DNA of 64,000 nt from Asterella californica (GCA_036924285.1 JAYKYS010000011.1:8680001-8744000); one strand, 5' to 3'; positions 12,505-25,995 are shown, numbered from the stretch's first letter. Notes: generated by a model from the sequence alone, not told the origin. Translations and numbers: made by a program.

Positions 12505-13689
12505 TTCAGTGAAGGACGTGTGAACCGCTTATTGTTTAGCGGGAGAGTTAGTGTAGTCCAGTCAAGGATTGCGGCAACATACAGTTCAGTTGTCACTTGG
12601 CTCGAGGAGTTATTGGAAGATAATTCACATGCGGAGGATACTCCGATACTAGAGGAGATGGAGATCTTATCTAGTATGAATGAGGTAGTTTCTTTGACTT
12701 CAGATGTCTCACACTTTGGAATTCGAGTGGAGAATTACAACAGTATGCTGATCAGTTGATACGGCTTGGAAGAAAGCTTTTGTACCATCAGTGGAAGAGC
12801 TGAGTGATGTTCCGACCACTAGACTTGTCACTTTGTCGCCTTTGGATACCACATCCATTGTTTGGCAGTATCCTCAGCAGGGTATGTGTGTGTTGGATCT
12901 ATTTGGAGAGATCAGCATTAGTTTGGTAACGGTATTGCAAGTCGGCATATAAGTACAACGATACTTGTATATGAAGAGAGATGAGACAACGAGACGAGTC
13001 TCATTGCGTCATGTGGCACGATTGTTTCAAAGCTATCTTGATCTACTGCCGATGTCAGCAGTTCGAGGATACCAGCAGGTTTTATCATAAGATATTTTGC
13101 TACTGAGGACACAGGACTTAATATGAATCAGCTCTATATATTTGGTGATTACGGATTGACCATGTTAGGGACATACACGTACAGGGATAAGAAATGGTCT
13201 ACATGATCCACGGTCGAATGTTCTAAGAGATGTTGCGGGTTCTATGACATCTTCAGATTCATCAGACATGTTCTCCATCATACATCTTGGAGAACGCGTG
13301 TCATTGTTGGATGACATTCGTCCACAAACAATGATGAGTGTGCAGCAAGTGCGGTCATGGATTGGACCGGTTGTTTTGTTGGATGCAACGAGAGTGAGAT
13401 CTCGTGCACGTCGTCCACAATCAATGTCAAACTTCATCATTGAGACGGGTATACGATGGAGTTTGATGCTCAACACACCTTAGAGTGGATAATATCTTAG
13501 ATGCAAGACGGCGATCTCAAGTAGTGAGAGTGGTTGCCAGATCATCCATGGCCGTGGTGAACTTAGTTGGAAACCTAGAACGGCATTGTCTACACTTTTG
13601 AGCTTCTCTAATTCTCATGCATATAGAGATGGAGGTCCTAGACTAGTATGAGATGCTAGTTTGCAATTGTTGGTGAAGTCCAATGCCGA

Positions 13690-14134
13690 TGAGAGATGAG
13701 ATAAGCTTACAGAGAAGCTTGTGCGATGGGCTCTGATTCTGCAAGAGTACTAGGATAGTGAACGAAGATGCAGATGGATTGAGTAGAAATCCATGTATGA
13801 GTCAGAAGGATGATACAAGAGCTCGTTGGCCTGGTGAGTCAGATGAGGAGGTGATGCTAGGTTGGCATGCATTGACCTTATTGTGTATATTGGTTTCCGA
13901 GGATCATGTGATAGCTCTCGTGAGTCAAGAGATGATGATGAGTCCTCGGATCCGAAAGATAATGATATTTTGACGGATCAGCGAGATCCTGATGATGTCA
14001 TGGTTATGGAATATCTACGTATGGACACCGTAAGTGCCAAGGAGCGAGATCGTGTTCTTCAACGAGCCAAGAGGTTTCGGTGTGATATACGAGAGGTTCA
14101 GAGAAAACTTCATCACAATTCAAGATCGGAATGA
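13690..14134 (+). pseudogene. E4 RNase H C-terminus and linker to integrase
   Basis: KLVRWALILQEY near 13710 and NEDADGLSRNP near 13760 match the last motif of Ty3 RNase H (the DADxLSR box), separated by a frameshift. At 14037-14075 AKERDRVLQRAKRF resembles the segment before the integrase zinc finger. Integrase itself is not seen after 14150. The remnant is clearly dead. Confidence 0.6.
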
Positions 14135-16017
14135 TCAGACTTTATACAGTGTTAGAAACTTAGATATCAGTAAAGGAATTTGATGATAGTGGATCGAACG
14201 AAGATAAAGAAAGAAACGATTGATTGTCTTTTTAAAGAACTAAGAACGTAGGAAGTGAATAGTTTAGAATTCACAGTGGTTAACTTTCGAACATTCTCTT
14301 CTCAGGAAACCACTGCACCAAAGAAATCGCTTGCAATTGGCATGCTATAGAATGGTTGGAAGATCTTAGCCCAGCCCTCTTAAGCTTGCAAAACTAGCCT
14401 GCATCGATCATGCTTGAACTATAGAGAAGTCTTCAGCACAGAGAACAAATAATTACTTACGAAGAACGATCTCACCACACACCAGGTGGAAGTCAGAACT
14501 CATGATCAGCGGTAACAGTTGCATTTTATGTGATAAAGCCACAGAATTTCCACAGTGATATGAAGCCAGGGTAGAAACAGACGGTCTTCGGCGAAACAAT
14601 CTTGGTCCAATTTCCAAAGCTAATCCAACTCCGGATCCCGGAATACTTAAGTTAACGTCCTCGCTCTGTGGAAAGAGGATCCAAAGTTGAGATAGTATCA
14701 AGTTCAACCTTTTCTTATATATATACCTGAAGATCTTCTGTCTGATACTGAACTCTCAACTGAGCACGTAAAACATGAAAGATATTCCTGGGACGACAGT
14801 AACAATGCTGCTGTCTGCAACGAAATGGTCCTCTCAGAAGAATCACAGGTTTATATTCTTCAATTAACTTGTTTTTACCTGCCAGTGGCCATGAGGACTT
14901 CGATACCAAGAACGAGATTTCGTGACAAACCATCCTAAACAACGAAACTTAATTCACTTACACCAGACAAGGATGGCTTGCTTACTAGTATTAATATACA
15001 GGGGCAATTAAGGACTTCCCACCAGGAGGCAAGAGAGTTCGAGTTCCAACCTCCGATTACTTGAGCAACTTGTCTGATATTGACGCGCTCCGGTATCGGA
15101 ACGTTTGACTCCAAAAAGTGATCTCGAGCTGCGCCCATGGCCATGATGTGAAAACAACTGAACACTGATCTAGATAATGCATTTATGAGCGCACTGCCTG
15201 ATAACACGTCAAGAGCTCATTTGAGATTTCTGCAGCCTATGTGATCGATTATTAGGTGTTGATGATCCGAGTTCTTCTCGGTACAAATACAGAGTTCCGC
15301 ACATCTTAGTTCGAGCTCCGGATCCAGACACGTCCTTTGTTAGCATTGTGCAACTGAAGTACACAGCCTTCTACATGGAGTAACTGCAGCTCAACATTTT
15401 TAATGATCATGACAGTATTTCTCGAAGCAGAAACCGTAAGAAAATGTGAACTACTTGCATAATGGGACAAAGCTGGACATATTTCAACCGTTGGCTTCTT
15501 CCAGCATGCAGCCCGACTGTATTTTCGTGTTTAACGGGTCTAGCTATGGAACTTCAAATTAGGGCGACGCATGCGTGCGCAGAGAGATGTTGTGCAGGAT
15601 GACACTAATCTCGCCATTTAGGCTTGACAACGCACGTGAACACTGGAATTCTGGGTGGTGGCTCTGCCTGATATCGATGGTCTAGACCAAGACCACCGAT
15701 TATAGGACAGAATTCTTCAACCTGGTTCATTCCTAAGATTGAAGATTTAATTACGTGGTCATGGGAGCCTCGAATGACAGACTCAGTTCAGACAGTACAG
15801 ATTAGCCTTAGGGTAAACAAGACCTAGACTAATTAAGTAACTTAAGTTTCCACTAGATCGAATGAAGTCGACATCTAGTGACATCCCCTGCCATTTTTGA
15901 AAAAGCTGTATTCGGATTGGCAAAGAATCATATCTACGTAATACAGGAGGCCTTCGAATACTTGCATGTACGTGTACGTCAGGTGATCGTGGTTATATAA
16001 ATCAGGAAACCACCATA

Positions 16018-16053
16018 AACACCATAAAACCAGTGCCACTGGTTTATGGTGTT
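16018..16053. repeat. Near-perfect hairpin
   Basis: AACACCATAAAACCAGTG and CACTGGTTTATGGTGTT are reverse complements except for one extra A, with no loop between them. It lies about 20 bases downstream of a TATATAAA word. It could be a small cruciform or a terminal fragment of a foldback element. Confidence 0.7.
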
Positions 16054-18328
16054 CAACGTCTCCTTCAACTGAATGAATCTGCGGGAGTGAAGTTCTGCAG
16101 AATATAGGACGTCTTTTACAACATGTCAGTATTACATTAATTTGGAGAGAGCAGTCTTGCTCTCAAGTGATAACTAGCGAAAGGTCTGAACAGCCATAGT
16201 GTAAAGTGTAGGTATCTTGGTTCAATCAAGTACAGTCGTCCTTGGGTAAAGGTTATTTTCTCTTGGCTTTACTCTGTATGCAGAGTAGAGTAAACTTGTT
16301 ATATTAGACGTTAAATTCAATGGTTACAATTTTTTCAGTTTATTATTCGTTAAACTCGCTGGATAAATACTAAGATGAATATACTTGGATAGGACAGAGC
16401 TTTAAACTTTAGAAACTTTATGGACTCGTATCATCATAATATGGATTCCAGTGGAGAAAACAAATACATGTGATCAGTATAAGCATGGACAGGATGTAAA
16501 CCACATATATTATGACACTGGATTCATGCATTTGCACTAAAATGTACCGAGAGAATGTGATGGGAGAAAGCATGTTCAAAGTGCTCATGCGTGACTTGTG
16601 TGGAAACTCGACAAAGAGTGTTCTGGATTGTAAGAGTAATTTTGAATACAAATATTCCTCTTAGAATCGATCATGCAGTTGGTCTTTGCGACTTGAAGAT
16701 GTAAATGTCTCCGTACTAAAGTGGTACCGTTGTGGACGTGCTTGAAACTACTGATCATTAAGAAATCAGGGTAGAATTAAGAACAGAGATGGATCATACC
16801 CAACCAATTAAACTATTATCAACATGCCGAGGTATAAATCGTATCAATGTACTCGTTACCTCATTAGCAACAAGCTGGTTGGCTCTTTTTTTTTGGTGAC
16901 AAGAACTCGACTTTAGATTCCTAACAAGAAGCCAGCCAGGGGGACTATGCATATTGTATTCTTTCTTCCGTTAGACAGTTGACATAACTGGTACAACCAG
17001 AACTCGATCGTAAGCAAGTACAGTAGTTGAGTTTTTACATACAACATTTGTCCCTTAAGTCAGTACTAGTACGCTTGAATTTGCTGGCACTGGTGTAATC
17101 GTCTGCACACCTCCTGAGGGCCATGACAGCTGTGTCATATTCTTCAGATACGACACACACTCGACACTGTCTTAATTAGGAAAGAGGTGGCTTTTTCGAA
17201 TAGTTCAATTGGTTCTGACATAATATCCGATTGCAGGCGGTTCTGTGCACCCGCTTCTTTTCGACCCAGAAAACGTTTTCGTCCCTTTAGGAGAACTTCA
17301 TGATCAACGTTCCATGCATATTTGCCTTCGCTGAGAAAACACTAAAGCATATGTCTCTTCAGATTGTGAAGAGTCTGAAAACTCAGCTTTCCAGTTCTGC
17401 CTCCCTGGCCTTCCGTCTGAGACGGTTGAGACAGCGTGGAGTGTCTCAGCTATGCACACTAAGCTTGCAGACATGATGCGTACGTATCCATTTATCACGC
17501 AGATCAATAAACGTTCGAGCGCGGAAGCATCCGCTGTGATCTCACATTATCTTCGTTCAAGCAAATTACGGTCCCTCTGCAAGCTAAGTCCATCCAGATG
17601 TGTTGTTATGGGTGGGGAAAGCCACATTTTCATATAAATTCGCAGTACCCGGAACAAAATGAGAGTATAAAGCTCAAACTCGATGTTCATGATCCAATGG
17701 GGTTAGATTCCTCCTCGCTGTGGGAGGAAAGTCCTTTCGATTCAATAAATTTGTATTAAATCAGGAGTCCACGAGAGACAGAGGATATGTACAGTTGCTT
17801 AGAACGGAAGGTCAGACTTATGTTGCAATGGCAAGCGCTTAGGTACACAAAAGGTTCTCTAGATCCGTCGCTGTGGTCGATATATTATCTGTCGTGTGAC
17901 AAAGTAATCTCAGAACGCTTCAAGTTTGAAGCTCTGTCTGTCGATCAGGTCCAGCCAAGTCCTCAATGCGAGGTCGGGACAAGCCCGAATTCCTCGGTAC
18001 CTAGATTTCGATTTCGTGTCGCCACGAGCACGCACTGGCAGTCGGTGGTGTGACCTTTCACGCCCACCAGCCCATGTAGTATGTACTCCACCTGTATATA
18101 GTCATGACAGATCCTGCGAACATACACAGACTGATACTACTCTAGATATTTGCCGTGTTGTGCATCTTCAGCGAATCGAACTAGAACATGAGAACAGAAC
18201 CGTAAAACTATCACCGTCACACAAATCTGCTCAAGGCGAAGTGTATATAAGCACTTAGAGACTATAGGCATGTGCAGAATCAAAAGCAAAGTCCAAAGTT
18301 TATGAAGGACAAAGTGGATATCCTACAG

Positions 18329-18455
18329 GACACAAGCAAGTACTATAATCATGATCATGATCCTTCTGCCATCAATTGTGGAAACTAGTCCTCATGATCA
18401 AGGCTATCAATCGATCTGGTTCTATCATGATCATAATGGCATTAATACTTGTGTC
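18329..18455. repeat. 127-bp imperfect inverted repeat
   Basis: The ends gacacaag (18329) and cttgtgtc (18448) are perfect complements, and further in atcatgatcatgat faces atcatgatcat, with a few mismatches and short gaps between. Size and arm quality resemble a small foldback element or a miRNA-type precursor; nothing here tells which. Confidence 0.55.
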
Positions 18456-18550
18456 AGGTATCGACCTCACCTAAGGCTGGCATGGTGTGTGTAAGTGAGC
18501 AAAAACAAACTCGCTCTGTCTGCGCAAACCAGGTTCCGAATCATCGGTTA

Positions 18551-18564
18551 TTAACCCTAAACCC
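18551..18564. repeat. Two plant telomere-type repeats
   Basis: The bases read ccctaaaccctaac. Two units are too few for an interstitial telomere. Such telo-boxes occur in plant promoters and 5' leaders; single copies also appear on the other strand at about 22491 and 23703. Confidence 0.5.
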
Positions 18565-20688
18565 TAACAGGGCCTAGGGCAAACAGGATCGAGACATAAA
18601 CCCCTGAGGCGTTAATGATCTCCTCTGCCCCAGACGAATCTTAATTAGCAGTGGTGGTCCTCCGATCCCAAAGGAGGCAGATGATCGCTAGGCGCCGAAG
18701 CCGTCTCGTTCTGTACATGTCATGTCTAGCGGCTCACATTCCATGGCCAGATCCAAGCACGTCAGATGTTTCTAAGGAGCGAGAGCACGCATGCAGTACC
18801 TATAGGGTTTGGAAAGGGATCGGCCAGCGAGTTGGACGCTTATGTAGGCGGCTAATGAAGAACTTTTGATGATTAATGATGATGAGTAGTAACTTCAGCC
18901 TCTCACTGCCTGCCTGCGTGAGTTCTTTTCGCATAACTAGATGCCTCCCAAGGCCTTGAATCTTTCCGAGACGGTCCCTTTGGAGCCGGCCCATTATTGT
19001 GCTGATCCTCTGCAACACATCCGCCAAGCTCCACGATGACAAATGCATGGCTTACTCTCAAATGGGCTCTACGGATTGGGTATAGCAGATACCTCCAGAG
19101 TCCAGGCTTCGTGAACACCTGCCCTTCATATGGTACATTCTGGACTCTAGCAGGTTGCCGCTTCACAGCTGATGGCCTTATCTCGCTTATATTAGCCTAC
19201 CGCCTACTTACAAAGTCGCCTCTTCGAAAAATTCTGTTCCCGAGATTCATCTGTGGGTGTCCAAGAAAGAAGTCTCAGCCATTCGAGAGCCTTGGTCTGC
19301 GTACTCAGGACAACAATCTGCAACGGGAAGCTCCGAACACTAGATTTGATGCTCAGAATCCTCACATGCTAAGGCTTAAACGATTTCCACCGCTTTGTCT
19401 TGGTGTGAAAGAGTTCTCTATGAATGACTGCTCACATCATGACTTCAACGCTAGACCACTCACACCCAACCTGATCGACATAGAACAAGTTAGTACTTTA
19501 ATTTGCTCAAACGCAAGTTCCTGCTTGTAGCTTGAAATGGCTCTAAGTTAAGAGCAAAGATCTGCTAGCGCTCAATTAGTTTAGATAATTAATATTATGT
19601 CTATGGTAGTAGGATCAGTGAATGGCTTATTAAGCTCGAGAGAAATATGCTTATTCACAGTGCTAATTATTCATGAACCTTGATGGATACGCTTGAGAAT
19701 CTGTACCTTCTCCTCTTGGTCAACAAGATATTATGCACGTCGAGTTGTACTGAGTAGGGACGAAAAATTGTCATGATTATATATTAATGATACCATACCT
19801 CGAGCTCTATTCAGCCCTCGGGGTGCTCCTTGAGTATGGTACATACTAAAGTTACATTACATTTCCGTCGCCAGCCCAAACATCAATGCATACAGAATCT
19901 TCCTGAAGATGCTTGGCCTTCAAAAGTCTTATAATGGTTTCCTCGTCAAAACTCGATAACATACAGCTGATTGTAAACCACGTGGTAGGGCCAAAATATT
20001 ATTTCGAACTGCTTCATTCATTCTTGTTTTATGTACTATTCATGATCGGTTGTTGATATTTATATCTATCACTGTGCAGATGCTTGAAGCTGTAGCTAGC
20101 TTCAGTACCAAGTCTAATCTTACCGCTCCATGACATGCAGGTTATTATTCGCGTGAGCTACTAAAGTATCTCCCAGTTTGAAAACTTTGTACTGGATAAC
20201 TGAATCATCGTGATGCTTGATGATTATGCTCTACTGCAAATAGGCCGAACCACTCCTCCGGATCTACACGATCGCTGTGCAGGCACTTGACGAATCCATG
20301 TTCCAGAGGTTCCAGGGGTCCTAGGTTTTCACGCATGTAGGTACGGTAACTACCAAAATAGCTTCCATCCAGTTTCAAACAACAGTCCAATCCCTTCCAA
20401 AAACAAATCTGCAATTTAACTTACAACCTCCAGTGGAGGCGCTAAGGTAGTTAAAACAACTGCTAGGAATAGTCTAAAACCTTTCAGAGCAAAGCCTTTC
20501 AGGAAAGAAAGTAGTACCGTAGTGAGCATTGTACTCTGGGCCTGCTGATGTTGAACTAACTTAGTGGAGATGATCTGCTGAAATGAATCCGGTTGTTAGC
20601 ATTGCTGTCGTGAGCTTTTAACGCCGACCAAAGATTTCGGATTCTTACTCCTTGTAGGACTATAAATCCTGTTGGGGCTTGCCGTATT

Positions 20689-20720
20689 GGTCAGAGTGTT
20701 GGGCATAAGACACTCTGACC
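20689..20720. repeat. Perfect 11-bp hairpin
   Basis: GGTCAGAGTGT (20689-20699) and ACACTCTGACC (20710-20720) flank a 10-nt loop. A transcribed version would be a stable stem-loop. No T-run follows, so it is not a typical terminator. Confidence 0.7.
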
Positions 20721-22485
20721 TATACCGCAGCATGATTGAAGTACATTGCTGATAGGTCGAAACTCTGCACATCCACGTGCTTTGGCTCCGAGTCTCTGTA
20801 GTGTGGAGTCAGTTGGGAACAAAAGCAGTTGGGATAGCTGCACCTTGTCGAGGAAAAGTGGGATGTACCACATTCTAGATCACTTCGGTGGCTGTGCTGT
20901 ACATATATTGAGGTGCGACATTAATGGAGAAGCATCTATCCGAACGCTCTTTGTGGCTCCAGTGGAGAGAGGGGAGCAGAGCAGGTCTTTTCAGCCTGAG
21001 AGACCCAAGTCTGATTCAGTAGCTGCTCTGCTTACCTCTCTCAGCTCGAGCCTAAGAGAGTACAAGTCACATACATTCTCCGTCATCCGGCCATATTCCA
21101 CGCTTTCTGCAAACCTCCTCGATCTAAGCGGAATTGCGTTATGCGCTCTCTCTCGAGCCATCCCTGCTTCTAGTGCGTGAGGTGAGATGTCGAAAGGCTA
21201 TGCTGTGCGGTGGAAATGATCATGATGCATGTATCGGGGGTTACTGCAGCAAGTCCAGAATCTGATGTATTCTTCGTTCGTCTGTGCCACGGCCAACAGA
21301 GACCGCTCTTTGACGTCAAGATTCATCCGATTCTGGGTTATATCACTCAAAGATTTACAGTTAAGATTTCTTAGGACTAGTATTGCATTCTGTAGCCATG
21401 TTCCGAGAGGTGAGTATGCGGGAACTCATGGCCGTTTCTTTCATTTGTAAACTTGATCAGTTGTGCCTTCGCAAGTTTATTTGTGCTCGGCTGGATCCGT
21501 TGAATAGGCTGAAATAAGCACTTCCGCTACTGTTCCAGAGCTCCGAATGTAAATATGTAAGCCCCTCTAATTTGGAAACTAGCTCAATTCGTGGCTTCGA
21601 ATGCTAGCAGCTATTGACTTGGTACTTCAGCAGGAACAATACGGACGTTTTGAATACTAGAGCACTGAGACTTTTTATTCTTGTGAGATAAGAATAATGC
21701 ATGCAGAGTTCAGTTTGCGTAAGTGCACAAGTACAGAGCAGCGACGCAGAGGCTTTGTAGTGCGTAGTAACGATTTTTATCTTCGTTTCTAAGAATTTTT
21801 CTGTCCAGTTGTAGCATGGAGTTTACGAGGAAGATTGACATTGACTGGCCACGGAAGAGTCGAAAAGGCACACATATACATGGACGATTGACATTGTCGC
21901 CTGCCCCTCTCATCTTCAACCAGAACGGTTAATTATATACATTGGATGGACTCGTAACTAGATAGCAGTTGCACGTGCAGAGAGAAACTGGCTAGCGTAT
22001 ATAGGGAGAAATGAGGAAGTAAATCACGGAGGTCTTGATCTTTCCTAGGCCTCAACGTGTAAACCCCATGTTTAATTCTCTGAGTCAAGGATCGGTTCAA
22101 ATTCATGTATACATTCCTTTTGGTGAATGACAGCTTCAAAACAGCTTCTTCAGTGAAATCTTTCAACCAATTCTTCGTGTTTTGTTCCATTTTCCTGAAA
22201 TCTGAAATTACCGGCCCGGCTGCTCTACTGTAATATTAGCTTGAAAACTACGGTAGCTTCTGTTAATGTTTGAGGTACCAGATCCACTGTAATTCACTGG
22301 GTTTCAACTATATGTAGCCCTCATCCAGTTTCATGCTTTGTAGTACAAATCCTACTGCCTGTACCTCCACCTGCGCTGTACATATTAGCATTAAGTTAAA
22401 CTCATTCCAATCTCCTCTCATAGCTAGTTAAACTTTGATGAAGGGGCATGATTGCGAATGGATATGGCGGTGCATTCAACTGCCT

Positions 22486-22932
22486 TTAGGGCTTAGGGTT
22501 TAGGCAAAAGTTGACTTCGAAGTTGGAACTAGCCTTGTCTTGAATCTCCGATGCAATGAGAAGAATATAAGAGGGATAAAAGTGTTCGAGACATAGCAAA
22601 GCATACCCGGAGGAGGCTTTCTGACCGGCAGTTCGTACTGGCAACTGGTGTTCGTCCGTTTCGAAGGCGTTGGCCAATGCTGCAAAATAGACAAGCGTGG
22701 AGAATAAGTTTCTGACCGTACTGGGGGAATGTTTCGTTTTAGCATTTTCTGCTGCTGCTTGAAAGTTATTTAGTGCATTCTCGAGGGAATCCTCGACTGC
22801 TGCCCATCCGTTTTTGTGCTCGGGTCTAATCTTCATCCGAAATTGATTGCAGTCTGCAATCAATGTATCGCGGGCAGGCGTGTCAATCGAGTTTGGGAAG
22901 ATTACATGAGAGAGGAGAATGGAACCGGTCAT
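22486..22932 (-). CDS. Unknown 148-aa open frame
   Basis: I do not recognise this protein. The frame begins at an ATG at 22932 and ends at a stop at 22486. Its middle (about residues 20-95) is Ala/Asn/Glu-rich and predicted helical, with a balanced charge pattern unlike random translation; the C-terminal 40 residues look less protein-like and could be read-through into an intron. No signal peptide or membrane segment is evident. It stands alone, with AT-rich DNA and a short tRNA-like B-box word (ggttcaaatc, 23016) just beyond its start. It may be one exon of a larger gene or chance; I give it low confidence. Confidence 0.3.
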   Translation of the reverse strand: MTGSILLSHVIFPNSIDTPARDTLIADCNQFRMKIRPEHKNGWAAVEDSLENALNNFQAAAENAKTKHSPSTVRNLFSTLVYFAALANAFETDEHQLPVRTAGQKASSGYALLCLEHFYPSYILLIASEIQDKASSNFEVNFCLNPKP

Positions 22933-23668
22933 ATGTATATCAGACGAAATTATTTCTGGGGTGGTGCGAGAGTGTGGTGTCTAGGGTTTGCGTGGGGTAG
23001 ATGGAGGTCCAGGGTTCAAATCTTGAATAAATAAATTTTTTTTTCTCCGTCGCCCTGTGACGCGAAAGCCGCGGATTAAGGTGCTTGTTCTCTCTCTCGG
23101 CTTAGCGATTCTTGTTTCTTGTCACATTTTTCTGTATATCATGTTCTTGTTTTTTTTTATGTGACAAAAATGTCTATTATGTTTAGGACTTAGAAAAACC
23201 TCGGAGTTGCAAGCCATCTTCCGAGCAGGCTGAAGAGACGCATTGACTGCAACTCGTCATCGATCTGGAGGACGATTAGACCAAGAGTTTTTGTTTGCCT
23301 TTCAGAGCTGATACTGCTTACTCAGAGTTAACTCTACTCATATTAATTGTTGCCGTGAAAGTCTGCATGAATCTTGATCGTCTCATGAAGTGAAAAATAA
23401 CGATATAGTATTATTTCCATTCACGGCAGGGGAATTGAAATGAGTAGAGTTAACGTCTTGCCTGCTGCTTTCGCCCCTGGAGCTTACCTGGTATTATGCT
23501 CCTACACAGATAAGCGACTGTTAGCTGCGCATGCCCATAGGGAACACGAAAGGATCACTGACAGTAAGTGAAGATGAACGCATGGCACCCCACGAAATGC
23601 CGAAGCGTTGTTGTACGCGGCCCGGCCCATGCATGACAGCTCATGAACCCTGGTGATGATCATCATGA

Positions 23669-23720
23669 TATATAAATGCAGAGAGTTTCGATCATCCGGG
23701 GCAGCTTTAGGGTTTAGAGA
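23669..23720 (+). promoter_or_regulatory. Possible Pol II core promoter
   Basis: TATATAAAT (23669-23677) is followed 25-40 bases later by a telo-box-like tagggtttagagagagaaac stretch, a combination seen in plant 5' leaders. No downstream coding frame is evident before the Harbinger terminus at 24089, so this is speculative. Confidence 0.25.
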
Positions 23721-24088
23721 GAGAAACGAATACTTGCTTTCCTACTGTAGTATAATGGTATTCGAGGGTGAAATTAAGTGCTGAAGTAAGTGAAGGGAGG
23801 AAGTACGGAAGGAAGACTTTTTCCTTTCACTGAAAGACTTCTTTTAATTTGGAGCCCAAAACCCCGAGTGTCCGTGGAAGAGGTTCATTGTCGCTTGCAG
23901 TTCTTCTGCTACGTGAGTCTTGTCGTGGCGGTTGTCTTTCAGATCAGACATTCTGAATCTACAGTCTAAGGATAACGTACATGTACGTTTCCAAGAGAAC
24001 CCACCGGTGAGAGCAGTTATTTACTTGCTTCACCCCTGGAAGGATTATTTAACTCGATCCACCTCTTCTTAATGGATACTTGCTTAAT

Positions 24089-24109
24089 AGGGGGTGTCAA
24101 AGTTAAAGG
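24089..24109 (+). repeat. Harbinger left terminal inverted repeat
   Basis: 21 bases, identical to the reverse complement of 41299-41319; the next base differs (c against g). Flanked on its left by AAT. These are the ends a Harbinger transposase would cut. Confidence 0.85.
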
Positions 24110-24615
24110 CCGTAGTGTTTATTCCACTTCCCGCGGGCTATAATTCCGGACAACAGTGCGGGTGGGTCCGGAGGTACCCGCAGAAATGACCCGCGGGTCT
24201 CGTCGCACTGCCCGTGACAGTTTTGGCCGTAGATTAATGGACACGTTAATTCTCCATGTACTACGTACCACGTGTCACATTGACACGTGCTTCCATGTAT
24301 TCAAAATTCAAAAATTCTTTTCCCGCACAGACTTCTCGAGACAGTCCGGTGTAGAAGTCATTTCGTAGGACCCAGAGTTCAATGGAGGTATCCATCTTTC
24401 CCAAATATGACTCCGATTCGTTGTTTGAAGCTCTGCAGTCCACGTTTATCAATCAGCGATCAGTTTTGTCTTGTTCTCAAATGTAGGGAGAACTCACGCT
24501 TGAATGTGTCTTAGCTCAGTGTTGCCATGTTTTCAGATGTAGAGAACAGCTCACGCAGTAGTTACTTCATTTGAATCTCATGCCGCGTGTATCCGAGAGA
24601 AAACAGTTACTCCGG
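24110..24615. other. Harbinger left subterminal region
   Basis: Noncoding DNA between the left terminal repeat and the E1 insertion. It would be the promoter and leader of the transposase, now 8.7 kb away from its gene. It contains a GC-rich patch (ccgcgggctataattccgg, then gacccgcgggtc at 24188) and one gtcgcactg word near 24203 of the type that fills the internal arrays. Confidence 0.5.
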
Positions 24616-25984
24616 TGTCGCACCATTTGGCGGCTACATGCTTGACTTCTACTCCGACGCTTAGGTTTGGTAGTTCTAGAAGTTAGCTCATATTACTTCT
24701 AGTCCTTTATGTATATGTTTGACACCTTTGCATATGGTGTTAACACTATTTTGAGTCCTAGCAGGCTGATAGTATGTTAGTTGTCTTGTTCAAGCATTTA
24801 TGCGCTTGTGCAAGTGACTTCTTACTTGTCTATGACGTTCAATGTACATAACTTAGGGTTTCCATGCTGATGGGGGTTTGAGCTCATGGGTTGTACTACT
24901 TGTCACCCATGCACGCTTTCTAGCTAATTTAAGTTATTTTTCGGGGCTATGTGTCATTTTAGGTAGTTTAAGTTTTACGCTGGCACTCTAGGGGGCTTGA
25001 CGTGGTAGCCTATGAGTGTAGAAAAGTTACCAGGTAGTTTAAGGCACAAAAGGACAGTCAAGTGGAGCTATGAACTCCCATTGGTCCATTTTTGTCTTTT
25101 GTAAAACTCTAAGTTTAGAAACAGAGCTCTAGAGGAGAGTTCGAGCAATTGGTGAGGGATCTTCGAAATCTGAGAACACAGGAAGAGAGAGCTCGTCGTG
25201 CCAAGCACTGTCAGTGAAATTTTTGCTCGATTTGGATCAATAAACAAGGAGTTATGCCCAATTGAAGTTCGGATTGTGCCAAAACTGCATCACTTTTGTT
25301 GATTTTGGGGTTTTCGGTGCCAATTGCAGCAGAATTGAGGAAATCACTTCAAAACTTCGTGGTTGCGTTCACTGTCAGGAGGGCTACGACTGTCCAAAAA
25401 GTTTCGAATCATTTGAGTAACTGAGTAATTCAGGGCGGCCGCTGAAGCAGAGGGGGTCTGAAAAGCTCTTAATCTAGAGCAGCGACTTTAGAGAAGGAGA
25501 TCTGGAGTTCTACAAACATTCAGGAGTCCCAACTTCACAGGGATGTTCAGCATCCTGTAGACTTCAAATACTGTGAGAAGATTTGAAATTCATCGAGCCA
25601 ATTCTCTGTTCTATGTCTGAATAGCTGTCTAGGTACCAGAAATTACCATAATTCTCTTATTCAGAACTTTTCTGTTCATATCTCCGTGTCAGAATTTGAT
25701 CTCAGGTTGAAACTTCGTCTGTGAGTTCAGTAGTACCTCATTTGCATGTAGGGGAAGTTTAGAGGTCTAAACCTTCATAGTGTTTCTCTCTTTGAGTGTC
25801 AAAGTTCACCGCTTAAGCCTACTACCAGTGAGACCTAAATTTCGTTTTTTGAGCATATCAGAGGATCCTACACTCATGTGTGAGTGTTAATAGCTCCTGT
25901 TGTGACCTGAAAGCCAACCTCTTGAGTAAACAACCACAGCCAGAAGCCCGGCGCTTTCCTAGGTAGACGGATCACACTCCGACA
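24616..25984 (+). repeat. E1 5' LTR
   Basis: Pairs with 31946-33318. Starts TGTCGCACCATTTGG and ends CACTCCGACA. I could not place a TATA box with confidence. An antisense relative forms the E3 LTR at 59767-61081. Confidence 0.95.
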
Positions 25985-25995
25985 TACTCTCTTTT

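Larger units (their letters stand above)
11237..14150 (+). mobile_element. E4: relic of a second Ty3/gypsy lineage
   Basis: Short plus-strand coding remnants appear in retrotransposon order: a Gag start at 11335, a protease active site near 12182, a YRPGW block ending at 12504, an RNase H end near 13690-13800 and the pre-integrase linker at 14020-14110. Stops and frameshifts are frequent and most of RT and integrase is missing. Its protease (LLDSGAQ) is of the normal D-S-G type, so it is not the E1/E2/E3 lineage. I could not define its LTRs. E2 sits immediately to its left. Confidence 0.65.
14151..24088. other. 10 kb without recognisable genes
   Basis: No frame here has a recognisable domain apart from the unassigned 148-codon frame at 22486-22932. 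Composition is balanced and I see no tandem arrays or LTRs. The stretch does hold several strong hairpins (16018, 18329, 20689), TATA-like words (15989, 23669) and three telomere-type AAACCCTA words (18551, 22491, 23703). It may contain exons of a spliced or non-coding gene too short to recognise by eye. Confidence 0.5.

Noticed and set aside
18551..18564. Interstitial telomere
   Set aside because: Only two repeat units; more likely a promoter-type telo-box or chance.
22940..23045. tRNA-derived SINE
   Set aside because: A B-box-like ggttcaaatc and an A/T tail are present, but I found no A box at the right distance and no target duplication.
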